The notes under the pieces were generated by a model that worked only from the letters and a program-made list of their open reading frames with translations, did no database searches and was not told the origin of the DNA. Positions 34,213 to 41,864 of a stretch of DNA of 64,000 bases are shown piece after piece; positions within the stretch are counted from its first letter, which is position 1, and every line of letters begins with the position of its first letter. The stretch lies in contig DATMGK010000037.1 of the NCBI GenBank assembly GCA_035555595.1, positions 1 to 64,000 on the forward strand, in the 5' to 3' direction. The stretch is from Croceibacterium_A sp035555595 (GTDB lineage Bacteria; Pseudomonadota; Alphaproteobacteria; Sphingomonadales; Sphingomonadaceae). The position numbers were made by a program, and so were the translations under genes.

Positions 34213-35012
34213 AAGATGTGCGGGCGCTTATCGGATATTCCGCGCGAACGGAAACGCGCCCGTATTTCTACGCCAACGCGCACGAGAAGGATTTCGTGCC
34301 ACTGGCTCCATCCGAAGTGACGATTGCCGACGCGCGCGGGCTGGGCTGCACACTCGACCGCGAAGGCTTCACGCTCGTCACCCATCGCAGCGCAGTTAGC
34401 GATCTTACCGATCTGAAGGCGGTGGCGGAGGTCCATCGCGGCGAGATCGAAGAACTGCTGCGGCAGATCACCGGCTGCGACCATGTGGCGATGACGCCGA
34501 TGGGCATTCTGCGCTTCTCAGAACGGCTGAACGAGAACGAGAGCCACGACAATTCCCATCCCGCCCGTTTCGTCCACGTAGACATCGCGCGCGAAGATGC
34601 CGCCGGTATGCGCGCGAAAGGCGCGCCAGAAGGCAAAACGGTTGTCCGCAGTGCGCAGTATAACGTCTGGCGCGCGTTGTCTGGCGCGCCGCAGGATGTC
34701 TCTCTGGCGCTCTGTGCCTTCCCCAGTGTCGCCCCGGAAGACCTGATCGATTGCGAAGCCATTTTCGACCCGCTCGACGGCGCGCCCGAATGGAGCTTCG
34801 GCAATTACCTGCTGGCCGAGAACCCGGATCATCGCTGGTACTACTACGCAGACATGACGCCGGATGAAGCGATCGTGTTCAAGACCAGTGAAAGCGATCC
34901 GGAACGCGCGCAATTTATGCCGCACGGCGCATTCGACAATCCGCTGGCCGGACCGGACGCCCCAGCCCGTATCAGTCTGGAAATGCGCGGAACCTGCTAT
35001 TGGTTCGCCTGA
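34209..35012 (+). CDS. CmcJ/NvfI-family oxidoreductase
   Basis: The 267-residue protein has the hallmarks of the CmcJ/NvfI/AsaB family: an early RTETRPYFY, a central FSERLNE...HPARFVHVDIA with the HxD metal-type pair, YNVWRALSG, and a C-terminal PHGAFDNP with SLEMRGTCYWF. Fungal members such as NvfI are Fe(II)/2-oxoglutarate oxygenases, while bacterial members are mostly uncharacterised. It overlaps the aldo/keto reductase (ATGA), so the two may act in sequence on a common small molecule. The substrate is not known. Confidence 0.75.
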   Translation: MKDVRALIGYSARTETRPYFYANAHEKDFVPLAPSEVTIADARGLGCTLDREGFTLVTHRSAVSDLTDLKAVAEVHRGEIEELLRQITGCDHVAMTPMGILRFSERLNENESHDNSHPARFVHVDIAREDAAGMRAKGAPEGKTVVRSAQYNVWRALSGAPQDVSLALCAFPSVAPEDLIDCEAIFDPLDGAPEWSFGNYLLAENPDHRWYYYADMTPDEAIVFKTSESDPERAQFMPHGAFDNPLAGPDAPARISLEMRGTCYWFA

Positions 35013-35060
35013 CGCGAAGGCTTTAACGCTTCGTTAGGTTATCGGGCGGACAATGCGCCC

Positions 35061-35180
35061 ATGGCGCAAGCAATCGCCCTTTCCCTGTCGTCCTTCCGGA
35101 TATCGGAAACCGTGCGCGCGGCGCTCGTGATCGCCAGCGCCGCTGCGCTGATCTTCGCCGGGGAAGTGCTGCCGCTCTGA
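35061..35180 (+). CDS. Possible 39-residue single-helix membrane peptide
   Basis: This short frame begins MAQAIALSLSSFR and has one hydrophobic segment (about 18-37, AALVIASAAALIFAGEVLPL). It ends at TGA 35178-35180, 19 bases from the convergent GNAT gene. GGGCGG lies about 15 bases upstream, so the ribosome-binding site is weak. It resembles many small membrane peptides, but coding is unproven. Confidence 0.4.
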   Translation: MAQAIALSLSSFRISETVRAALVIASAAALIFAGEVLPL

Positions 35181-35199
35181 TCGGCTTATAGTCGGCCCT

Positions 35200-35640
35200 T
35201 TATCGCTGACCGGCATATTCAAGATGGATGAGGGGATAGGGCCAGCCTTGCGGGTCCGTTTCCGAACGCCCCGTGCGGACGAACCCGCGTGCCTCATAGA
35301 ATTGCAGCGCATTGTCGGCCTGCTCGCTGGCATCGACGACAGCGTCCGGCGCTAGCGTCAGCGCGTGGTCCAGCAATGCGGTGCCAAAACCCCGCCCATG
35401 CAGCGCCGGGTCAACGAACAGCGCGTCGATCATCCGCCCATCCATGACCATAAAGCCTGCCGCCCGTCCGTCGGCACCCTCCACGATCCACAGGTCCGCG
35501 GCGGGCAGCCATTTGGCGAGCATGGCATCGATCTGCTGGCGGTGTTCCGGCGCGAGGAACCTGTGCGTGGCGTCGACGGCGGCGCGCCAGATTTCCAGCG
35601 CGCGCCCCGCATCGGCAGGCGTTCCCCGCCTTACCTTCAC
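35200..35640 (-). CDS. GNAT family N-acetyltransferase
   Basis: The 146-residue protein has the acetyl-CoA-binding motif HGRGFGTALLDHAL preceded by a beta-bulge strand IDALFVDPAL. It closes with NALQFYEARGFVRTG, typical of YjaB/PhnO-like GNATs. It acetylates an amine of unknown identity. The GTG at 35640 overlaps the thrS stop as GTGA, so it is translated together with thrS. Confidence 0.85.
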   Translation of the reverse strand: MKVRRGTPADAGRALEIWRAAVDATHRFLAPEHRQQIDAMLAKWLPAADLWIVEGADGRAAGFMVMDGRMIDALFVDPALHGRGFGTALLDHALTLAPDAVVDASEQADNALQFYEARGFVRTGRSETDPQGWPYPLIHLEYAGQR

Positions 35641-37631
35641 CGCAGGTCGGGGGCCGTCGCCTCTGCCTTCAACAGCGCGATCGCTTCTTCGACAGGCAGC
35701 ACGCGCTGGTTCTGTTCGCCCAGCGTCCGCAGGGCAACGGTGCCTTCTTCCGCCTCGCGCTTGCCGACGACCAGCAGATGCGGAACCTTCTTCACCGAAT
35801 GTTCGCGCACCTTGTAGTTGATCTTCTCGTTACGCAGATCGGTTTCAACGCGAATGCCCGCCGCGGTAAGCTTGCGCGCCACTTCTTCGGCATAGCCATC
35901 GGCATCGGAAACGATCGTCGCCACGACGGCCTGAACCGGGGCCAGCCACACCGGCAAGCGGCCGGCATAGTGTTCAATCAGGATGCCGATGAACCGCTCA
36001 TACGAACCGAAGATCGCACGGTGGAGCATGACAGGGCGGTGCCGTTCACCGTCTTCACCGACATAGCTGGCATCCAGCCGGTCGGGCAGCACGCGGTCTG
36101 ACTGGATCGTGCCGACCTGCCATGTGCGGCCGATCGCGTCGGTCAGGTGCCATTCCAGCTTGGGCGCATAGAAAGCGCCCTCGCCCGGCAGTTCCTCCCA
36201 GCCGTATTCCTCGGTCGCCAACCCGGCGCGGACCACGGCGTCACGCAGTTCGGATTCGGCCTGATCCCACTGTTCATCGGTGCCGAAACGCTGTTCCGGC
36301 CGCAGTGCCAGCTTGATTGCGTAAGTGAACCCGAAGTCACGGTAGATCCGGTCCGCCAGCGCGCAGAAGGCCCGCACTTCGTCCACGATCTGGTCTTCAC
36401 GGCAGAAGATATGCGCATCGTCCTGCGTGAACTGGCGCACACGCATCAGCCCGTGAAGCGCGCCGTGCGGCTCGTTCCGGTGGCAGCAGCCGTTTTCGTA
36501 GAGGCGCAGCGGCAAGTCGCGATAGCTCTTGATGCCCTGCCGGAAGATCAGCACATGCGCCGGGCAGTTCATCGGCTTCAGCGCCATCCATTCGGCGGCG
36601 TCGGAAACGATCGGGCCTTCGTCCTCGGTATTGGGCACTTCGTCAGGGATGACGAACATGTTCTCGCGGTATTTGCCCCAGTGGCCGGACTGTTCCCACT
36701 GGCGGGCGTCCATCACCTGCGGGGTCTTGACCTCGCGATAACCCGCAGCGTCGATCGCGCGGCGCATGTAGGCTTCCAACTGCCGCCACACGAGGTAGCC
36801 CTTGGGATGCCAGAACACGCTGCCATGCGCTTCCTGCTGCAAGTGGAACAGGTCCATCTCGCCGCCAAGCCTGCGGTGATCGCGCTTGGCCGCTTCTTCC
36901 AGCCGCACCAGATGCGCGTCGAGCTGCTTCCTGTTCAACCAGCCGGTGCCGTAGATGCGGCTGAGCATCGCGTTGCGCTGGTCGCCGCGCCAGTAGGCGC
37001 CTGACACGCGCGTCAGCTTGAATGCCTGCGGATCGAGCTTGCCGGTGCTGGCGAGATGCGGGCCGCGGCACATGTCCAGCCACTCGGTGCCGGATCGGTA
37101 GACCGTCAGTTCCTCGTTCTCGGGCAATTCCAGCGCCCATTCGGCCTTGAACCGCTCTCCATGTTCGCGGAAATGTTCGATCAGCCGGTCGCGCGTCCAG
37201 ACTTCGCGGGTCAGCGGCTGGTCGGCGGCGATGATCCGCCGCATTTCTTCCTCGATGGTGGGCAGGTCTTCTTCGGTGAAGGGGCCACGCTCACCCGGCG
37301 CGAAGTCGTAATAGAACCCGTCATCGGTCGCGGGGCCGAAAGTGATCTGCGTATCGGGCCACAGCGACTGGACCGCTTCAGCCAGCACGTGGGCGTAGTC
37401 ATGCCGCGCCAGTTCCAGCGCGTCAGCCTCGTCCCGCGAGGTGATCAGCGCGAGTTGAGCATCGCCTTCGAACGGACGCATGATGTCGCGCACTTCGCCA
37501 TCGATGCGGGCAGCGATTGCGGCCTTGGCGAGGCCGGGGCCGATTGCGGCGGCAACGTCTGCCGGGGTGGAGCCGCGCGGCATTTCGCGAACCGATCCAT
37601 CGGGCAGGCTGATCTTGAACATTTCGGTCAT
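35637..37631 (-). CDS. thrS: Threonine-tRNA ligase
   Basis: The 664-residue protein has an N-terminal TGS domain (about 1-65) and the editing domain (HDYAHVLAEAVQ and the CRGPHL motif). The class II core carries the zinc Cys in MNCPAHVLIF, HRNEPHGALHG and FTQDDAHIFC, and the anticodon-binding domain ends in VREHSVKKVPHLLVVG. It charges tRNA-Thr in the cytoplasm. The ATG at 37631 begins MTEMFKIS; an upstream extension to 37670 is not needed. The leader shows no obvious T-box or threonine attenuator. Confidence 0.97.
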   Translation of the reverse strand: MTEMFKISLPDGSVREMPRGSTPADVAAAIGPGLAKAAIAARIDGEVRDIMRPFEGDAQLALITSRDEADALELARHDYAHVLAEAVQSLWPDTQITFGPATDDGFYYDFAPGERGPFTEEDLPTIEEEMRRIIAADQPLTREVWTRDRLIEHFREHGERFKAEWALELPENEELTVYRSGTEWLDMCRGPHLASTGKLDPQAFKLTRVSGAYWRGDQRNAMLSRIYGTGWLNRKQLDAHLVRLEEAAKRDHRRLGGEMDLFHLQQEAHGSVFWHPKGYLVWRQLEAYMRRAIDAAGYREVKTPQVMDARQWEQSGHWGKYRENMFVIPDEVPNTEDEGPIVSDAAEWMALKPMNCPAHVLIFRQGIKSYRDLPLRLYENGCCHRNEPHGALHGLMRVRQFTQDDAHIFCREDQIVDEVRAFCALADRIYRDFGFTYAIKLALRPEQRFGTDEQWDQAESELRDAVVRAGLATEEYGWEELPGEGAFYAPKLEWHLTDAIGRTWQVGTIQSDRVLPDRLDASYVGEDGERHRPVMLHRAIFGSYERFIGILIEHYAGRLPVWLAPVQAVVATIVSDADGYAEEVARKLTAAGIRVETDLRNEKINYKVREHSVKKVPHLLVVGKREAEEGTVALRTLGEQNQRVLPVEEAIALLKAEATAPDLR

Positions 37632-37692
37632 CGGAAGGTCTTGTCCATGGCGCGAGCCGCGCAATGGCACAGGCCCGCCTTATCCGGAAGGG

Positions 37693-38262
37693 TTACTGAG
37701 CGGGAACGGCGAAAGTGCCAGTCACCCGCCCGCCCGTAGTTCGTGTCCCGGTCGCGCCAGGGATGGGAGCAGAGCCACGGCCACCGTCGACAGTGGTCAG
37801 CCCGCTGTTGAGGTCCATCGTCAGCCGTCCGCCGTTCAGCGTATCCGTGCCCCGGCGCAGTGCGACACCGCCAGACAGCACGATCACCCGGCGATTCAGG
37901 TCATAGACCGCAACCGATCCACGCGCGGACTCATTCCCACGATTTACCGTGACCCCGCCACTCGCATCGATCCGCTGGATGCGCAGCGAATCCTCGTTGG
38001 TATAAGCTACGGTCGTACGCGCCGCCGTTAGCTTCAGGTCGCCCTGCGAAATCACGACATCGCCCGAAAGGACAACCCGCTGCTGGCGATCCTGCAATTC
38101 GATCCGGTCAGCCGCGTAATCGACTGGCTGGTTGGAATTGAAACCACTGATACCCTGCGCCCCGGCCAGCGATCCAAAGCCGAGCGCAACCGCCCCCGAC
38201 GCAATAAAAGCGGCGGCGAAAGAACGCGCGGCGATGCGCCCAATGGAACGGGGCTTGTGCAT
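37693..38262 (-). CDS. lptA: Lipopolysaccharide transport periplasmic protein LptA
   Basis: The 189-residue protein has a signal peptide (about 1-33, ending LAGAQG) and an OstA/LptA beta-jellyroll with YAADRIELQDRQQRVVLSGDVVISQGD and LRIQRIDASGGVTV. LptA polymerises to bridge lipopolysaccharide from the inner to the outer membrane. A TTG at 38310 overlaps the lptC stop (TTGA), but the ATG at 38262, with AAGGG about nine bases upstream, gives a normal signal peptide. It forms the expected pair with lptC. Confidence 0.9.
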   Translation of the reverse strand: MHKPRSIGRIAARSFAAAFIASGAVALGFGSLAGAQGISGFNSNQPVDYAADRIELQDRQQRVVLSGDVVISQGDLKLTAARTTVAYTNEDSLRIQRIDASGGVTVNRGNESARGSVAVYDLNRRVIVLSGGVALRRGTDTLNGGRLTMDLNSGLTTVDGGRGSAPIPGATGTRTTGGRVTGTFAVPAQ

Positions 38263-38306
38263 GGGCAGAGCCCTTACGCGTTCGGTCGCCGGGTGAAAAG
38301 CCTTGG

Positions 38307-38951
38307 TCAAGGCACGCGCATCTTTCCGGGTACCATCCGCAAGCGGGCGTTGCCTTCCAGTGTCAGTGTGCGCTCATCGAGATCCGCGCTGATGGTGTCG
38401 GCGGAGAAGGTTCCGGCCGGGATCGCGCCATCCACCCCTTCTGAACCAACGAGACGACGGCCCGGCAAATCTATGGCCACGCCCCGCGCCGCCAGCTTGT
38501 ATCCATCGGCGGATGCGAAATCGACAGTGCCATCAATCGCCACCTGCTGATCGTCGATCTGGTAGCTGCCGCCCGGTGCGCTGAGCAGCGCCGGACCGTC
38601 GCGAAGCTGGAACTGCGCGGTCAGGTCGCTCAACCGAACGACCGGCACGCTGGCGCTGCGCTGCAACGCTTCCCCAGCCGATAATTCGAATGGCTGGCCC
38701 TTGTTGTCCTGTCCGCGATAGAGCGCGCGGTCGACACGCAGCCGGTCATCGGCCGTGGCCACCTTATTGCGATCGAGCAGGAAGCTGACTTCGCCGCGCG
38801 GCCCCAGCGGAGCGATCAGCATCGCCGCCGCTACCGCCCCCACCAGCGCGGGCAGCGCCACCGCCACAATCCGCACAGCGCGGTCAAGTGAACCACCCGG
38901 CGCGGCGAAAGCGCGCCTGCGGTCGCGGATCTGGTCAGCTTGCTGGCTCAT
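38307..38951 (-). CDS. lptC: Lipopolysaccharide export protein LptC
   Basis: The 214-residue protein has one N-terminal membrane anchor (about 26-48) and a periplasmic LptC jellyroll (NKVATADDRLRVDRALYRG, PFELSAGEALQRS). It passes lipopolysaccharide from LptB2FG to LptA. It lies between the RNase D and lptA genes on the same strand, a common alphaproteobacterial order. Confidence 0.9.
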   Translation of the reverse strand: MSQQADQIRDRRRAFAAPGGSLDRAVRIVAVALPALVGAVAAAMLIAPLGPRGEVSFLLDRNKVATADDRLRVDRALYRGQDNKGQPFELSAGEALQRSASVPVVRLSDLTAQFQLRDGPALLSAPGGSYQIDDQQVAIDGTVDFASADGYKLAARGVAIDLPGRRLVGSEGVDGAIPAGTFSADTISADLDERTLTLEGNARLRMVPGKMRVP

Positions 38952-38984
38952 CGCCGGCCCATGTGGCGGCTACACGCCAGGGTT

Positions 38985-39602
38985 TCAATCGTGCGAGAAG
39001 ATGTCCCGATCGGCCCAACCGGCCAGATCGAGCTTCGCGCGGGTCGGAAGGAAATCGAAACACGCCTGCGCGATCTCGCGCCGCCCTTCGCGCGCCAGCC
39101 GCTCCTCGAACACCGCAACGAGCCGGTGGAGGTAGCGCACGTCCGACGCGGCATATTCGCGCTGAGCGTCGCTCAATTGCGGTGCGCCCCAATCGCTCGA
39201 CTGCTGCTGCTTGGAAATATCCTCTCCCAGCAACTCGCTGATGATCATCTTCAGACCATGACGATCGGTATAAGTGCGCGTCAGCTTGCTGGCGATCTTG
39301 GTGCAGAACACCGGCGCCGCGACCACGCCCAGATAATGATCGATCGCGGCCAGATCGAACCGCGCGAAGTGATAAAGCTTCACCCGCGAAGGATCGGCCA
39401 GAACGGCCTTGAGATTGGGCGCGTCGTAGCGGCTGTTCACCGCGAAGCGCACCAGATGCTCGTCCCCCTGCCCATCGCTGATCTGGACCACGCACAGGCG
39501 ATCGCGCGCTGTGACGAGGCCCATCGTCTCTGTATCGACGGCTACCGGGCCGGGCGCGAGCACGCCCGCCGGCAAATCTTCTTCGTGGAAATATACTGCC
39601 AT
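38985..39602 (-). CDS. rnd: Ribonuclease D-like 3'-5' exonuclease
   Basis: The 205-residue protein is the short DEDDy exonuclease form without HRDC domains. It shows VAVDTETMGL (Asp and Glu of motif I), HFARFDLAAI (motif II Asp) and YAASDVRYLHRL (motif III Asp and Tyr). It trims RNA 3' ends such as tRNA precursors. The ATG at 39602 opens MAVYFHEEDL, and the frame upstream to 39737 is not conserved. It is followed by lptC with a 33-base gap. Confidence 0.9.
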   Translation of the reverse strand: MAVYFHEEDLPAGVLAPGPVAVDTETMGLVTARDRLCVVQISDGQGDEHLVRFAVNSRYDAPNLKAVLADPSRVKLYHFARFDLAAIDHYLGVVAAPVFCTKIASKLTRTYTDRHGLKMIISELLGEDISKQQQSSDWGAPQLSDAQREYAASDVRYLHRLVAVFEERLAREGRREIAQACFDFLPTRAKLDLAGWADRDIFSHD

Positions 39603-39681
39603 TGCCCACGGCCTTAGGCGGATTGGGGATAGAGGGGAAGAGGCGCTGGCTAGGCGGACAAGAGGGCCATAATCTGCGGCC

Positions 39682-40359
39682 ATGAGCGAGAGCATACCCG
39701 CAAGCTGGCAATCCGTTCTGGAACCCGTGCTATCCATGCCCGAAAGCCGTCAGTTAGGCGGCTGGCTGCGGCGCGAGGAAGACAGCGGCAAGACGGTCTA
39801 CCCGCCGCGCGGGCAGCGGTTGCGCGCGCTGGAACTGACGCCGCTGGAAGAAGTCAGGGTCGTGATCCTGGGGCAGGATCCCTATCACGGGCCGGGGCAG
39901 GCCCACGGCCTCAGCTTCTCTGTGCCCGACGGGGTGCGCGTGCCCCCGTCGCTGGTAAACATCTACAAGGAACTGCACAGCGATCTGGGCGTGGCAATTC
40001 CCCCTCAAGGCAATCTGGAACGCTGGGCGCGGCAGGGCGTGCTGCTGCTGAACAACTCACTGACCGTCGAAGCCGGTCAGGCGGGGAGCCATGCGGGCAA
40101 GGGATGGGAAGCGATCACCGACGCAGCCGTTGCGGCCGTGGCCGCGCGTCAGGAACCCAGCGTGTTCATCCTCTGGGGCAATCATGCGCGCAACAAAGCC
40201 CGCCGCGTGTCCGAACTGGGGCCGGGCACACGCCATCTCGTGCTGACGGCGCCACATCCCAGCCCTCTTTCGGCGCATTCCGGGTTCTTCGGGTCAAAGC
40301 CGTTCAGCCAGGCGAACGCCTTCCTGAAGGCGAATGGCCGCGGAACGATCGACTGGTGA
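39682..40359 (+). CDS. ung: Uracil-DNA glycosylase, family 1
   Basis: The 225-residue protein has the family 1 motifs: GQDPYHGPGQAHGLSFSV with the catalytic Asp, LLNNSLTV, and HPSPLSAHSGFFG with the catalytic His and the DNA-intercalation loop. It removes uracil from DNA. It is divergent from RNase D, with 79 bases between. Confidence 0.97.
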   Translation: MSESIPASWQSVLEPVLSMPESRQLGGWLRREEDSGKTVYPPRGQRLRALELTPLEEVRVVILGQDPYHGPGQAHGLSFSVPDGVRVPPSLVNIYKELHSDLGVAIPPQGNLERWARQGVLLLNNSLTVEAGQAGSHAGKGWEAITDAAVAAVAARQEPSVFILWGNHARNKARRVSELGPGTRHLVLTAPHPSPLSAHSGFFGSKPFSQANAFLKANGRGTIDW

Positions 40360-40363
40360 CAGC

Positions 40364-41299
40364 TCAAACCTCTGGCATTTCGACGCCGAGATCCTGCATC
40401 CATTCGTAAGCCGACATTTCCGGTCCGCTCTCGTTGATGGTGGTGCGGCGCATGTCGCGGCGAAAATCATTGGACAGCAGCGGGGTGGCCGCGTGCATGG
40501 TGCAGCGATTGTCCCAGATCACCAGATCGTGCTGCCGCCAGTGGTGGCGATAAACATACCGATTCTGAGTGGCATGGGTATAGAGTTGCTCCACCAGCGC
40601 GCGGCCTTCGTCAGCGTCCATGCCGACGATGCCGATGCAGTGCCCGCCCACAAACAGAGTCCTGCGCCCTTCAGGCAGATCGCGCGTCAACGGATGTTCA
40701 ACGGTTGGGAACGGGATCACACGGCGCATATCCGGCGTGATTTCACCCTTCAGCCCTGCCCGGCGGCGACCCTCCCAAAAATCATGGATACCTGTCAGCC
40801 CAGCAATGCGGCCCTGCATTTCTACCGGCAGATCGTCCCACGCCGCGCGGGAATCGGCGAACAGCGTGTCGCCCCCCGCCTCTACCGGTGGGGTTTCATG
40901 GCCGAGCAGCAGCGACCATCGCGTCGGCATCGTATGGAATGAGCTGTCAGTATGGAATCGTTCCGCGCCCTGCGCGAGTTTGGAGCCTTCGCCGCCATAA
41001 GGAATTATCTCCCCATCGCGGTCAAGATTCCCGGCGTAGAACAAGTCTGAATCGAGCTGCCTCTTGCCTTGCGGCTGAGGAGAGGCACCGGGGATGCGGC
41101 TGGGAATTTCCAATGGCCCGAAGGCGCGACTGAACCGCTTGTGCTGTTCGTTCGATATTCGCGCGTCGCGAATTGCCAGCACGCCAAAGCGGGCCATCGC
41201 GTCTTCAACCACAGCGACCAATTCGGATGAAGGATCGACGGAGAGATCCGCGCCGATCAGTTCCGCGGCAAAGAGTGAATGCAGGGGCCTTATTTCCAT
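40364..41299 (-). CDS. TauD/TfdA-family Fe(II)/2-oxoglutarate dioxygenase
   Basis: The 311-residue protein has the facial triad H-x-D in ERFHTDSSFH and the distal His in CTMHAATPL, plus the 2-oxoglutarate arginine in RRDMRRTTI. It resembles the TfdA/taurine-dioxygenase group and is cytoplasmic. The substrate may be an aryloxy acid, sulfonate or another small acid. The ATG at 41299 (MEIRPLHS) is chosen over the ATG at 41317, which would lie inside a palindromic operator. It is divergent from a MarR gene that probably controls it. Confidence 0.85.
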   Translation of the reverse strand: MEIRPLHSLFAAELIGADLSVDPSSELVAVVEDAMARFGVLAIRDARISNEQHKRFSRAFGPLEIPSRIPGASPQPQGKRQLDSDLFYAGNLDRDGEIIPYGGEGSKLAQGAERFHTDSSFHTMPTRWSLLLGHETPPVEAGGDTLFADSRAAWDDLPVEMQGRIAGLTGIHDFWEGRRRAGLKGEITPDMRRVIPFPTVEHPLTRDLPEGRRTLFVGGHCIGIVGMDADEGRALVEQLYTHATQNRYVYRHHWRQHDLVIWDNRCTMHAATPLLSNDFRRDMRRTTINESGPEMSAYEWMQDLGVEMPEV

Positions 41300-41310
41300 C
41301 GCGGCCAGAT

Positions 41311-41327
41311 AGTTCATTCGATGAACT
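41311..41327. promoter_or_regulatory. Candidate MarR operator (17-bp palindrome)
   Basis: AGTTCAT-TCG-ATGAACT is a perfect 7-bp inverted repeat with a 3-nt centre. It sits 12 bases from the dioxygenase start and 41 bases from the MarR start. A second dyad TGCAA-N7-TTGCA follows at about 41331-41347. Both fit autoregulation by the adjacent MarR protein. Confidence 0.65.
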
Positions 41328-41367
41328 GTTGCAAAGCCGCGTTGCAGGTGCGAGCGCTTTGGCAATC

Positions 41368-41820
41368 ATGAAGAACTTGTCTGACGACCTCGACTGGGGC
41401 GTGCTATCGCAATCGGTAGGCCCAAGGGCACGACTGCTCCGCAATGCGCTGGCCGCCCGTTCCATCGCAGCCTCTTCCGTGGAGGAGCTGCCCACCGGAT
41501 CGCTGACGGTTCTGGCACTCGTAAACGCCAATCCCGGAAGTTCGCAAACTGCCCTTGCCCGTAGCGCCGGCCTGAACAAGTCGGCGCTCGTAGGGATCGT
41601 CGATCAGCTGGAGCAGAACGACCTGATCGTCCGAAGTCGCTCAGTCACCGACCGGCGGCGCAACGGCGTGACCGCCACCCCTGCCGGGGAGGCGATGATG
41701 AAACGCCTGTTTGCCGTGGTGGATGCTGAAGAAGCCCCGGTTCGCGAGGCACTGGGGCCCCGTGATATGGTCGTGCTGCTGGAACTGCTTGACCGGGCGC
41801 TAGCCGCGCTGGACGCATAG
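41368..41820 (+). CDS. MarR family transcriptional regulator
   Basis: The 150-residue protein has a winged helix: SQTALARSAGLNKSALVGIVDQLE as recognition helix and VTDRRRNGVTATPAG as the wing with the conserved DRR. It forms a dimer typical of MarR regulators that respond to aromatic or phenolic acids. The ATG at 41368 opens the conserved part; a longer frame from 41173 is not conserved. It is divergent from the dioxygenase gene with a palindrome between, which suggests that it represses that gene and itself. Confidence 0.88.
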   Translation: MKNLSDDLDWGVLSQSVGPRARLLRNALAARSIAASSVEELPTGSLTVLALVNANPGSSQTALARSAGLNKSALVGIVDQLEQNDLIVRSRSVTDRRRNGVTATPAGEAMMKRLFAVVDAEEAPVREALGPRDMVVLLELLDRALAALDA

Positions 41821-41831
41821 TTCCGGAAATG

Positions 41832-41860
41832 GCAGGCGGCTGCCGCGGCAGCCGCCCTGC
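41832..41860. terminator. Hairpin between convergent marR-type gene and gltD
   Basis: GGCGGCTG (41835-41842) pairs with CAGCCGCC (41849-41856) around CCGCGG; the whole core is palindromic. It lies between convergent stops at 41820 and 41865. No T-run of length is present, so termination is likely but not certain. Confidence 0.6.
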
Positions 41861-41864
41861 TTAT

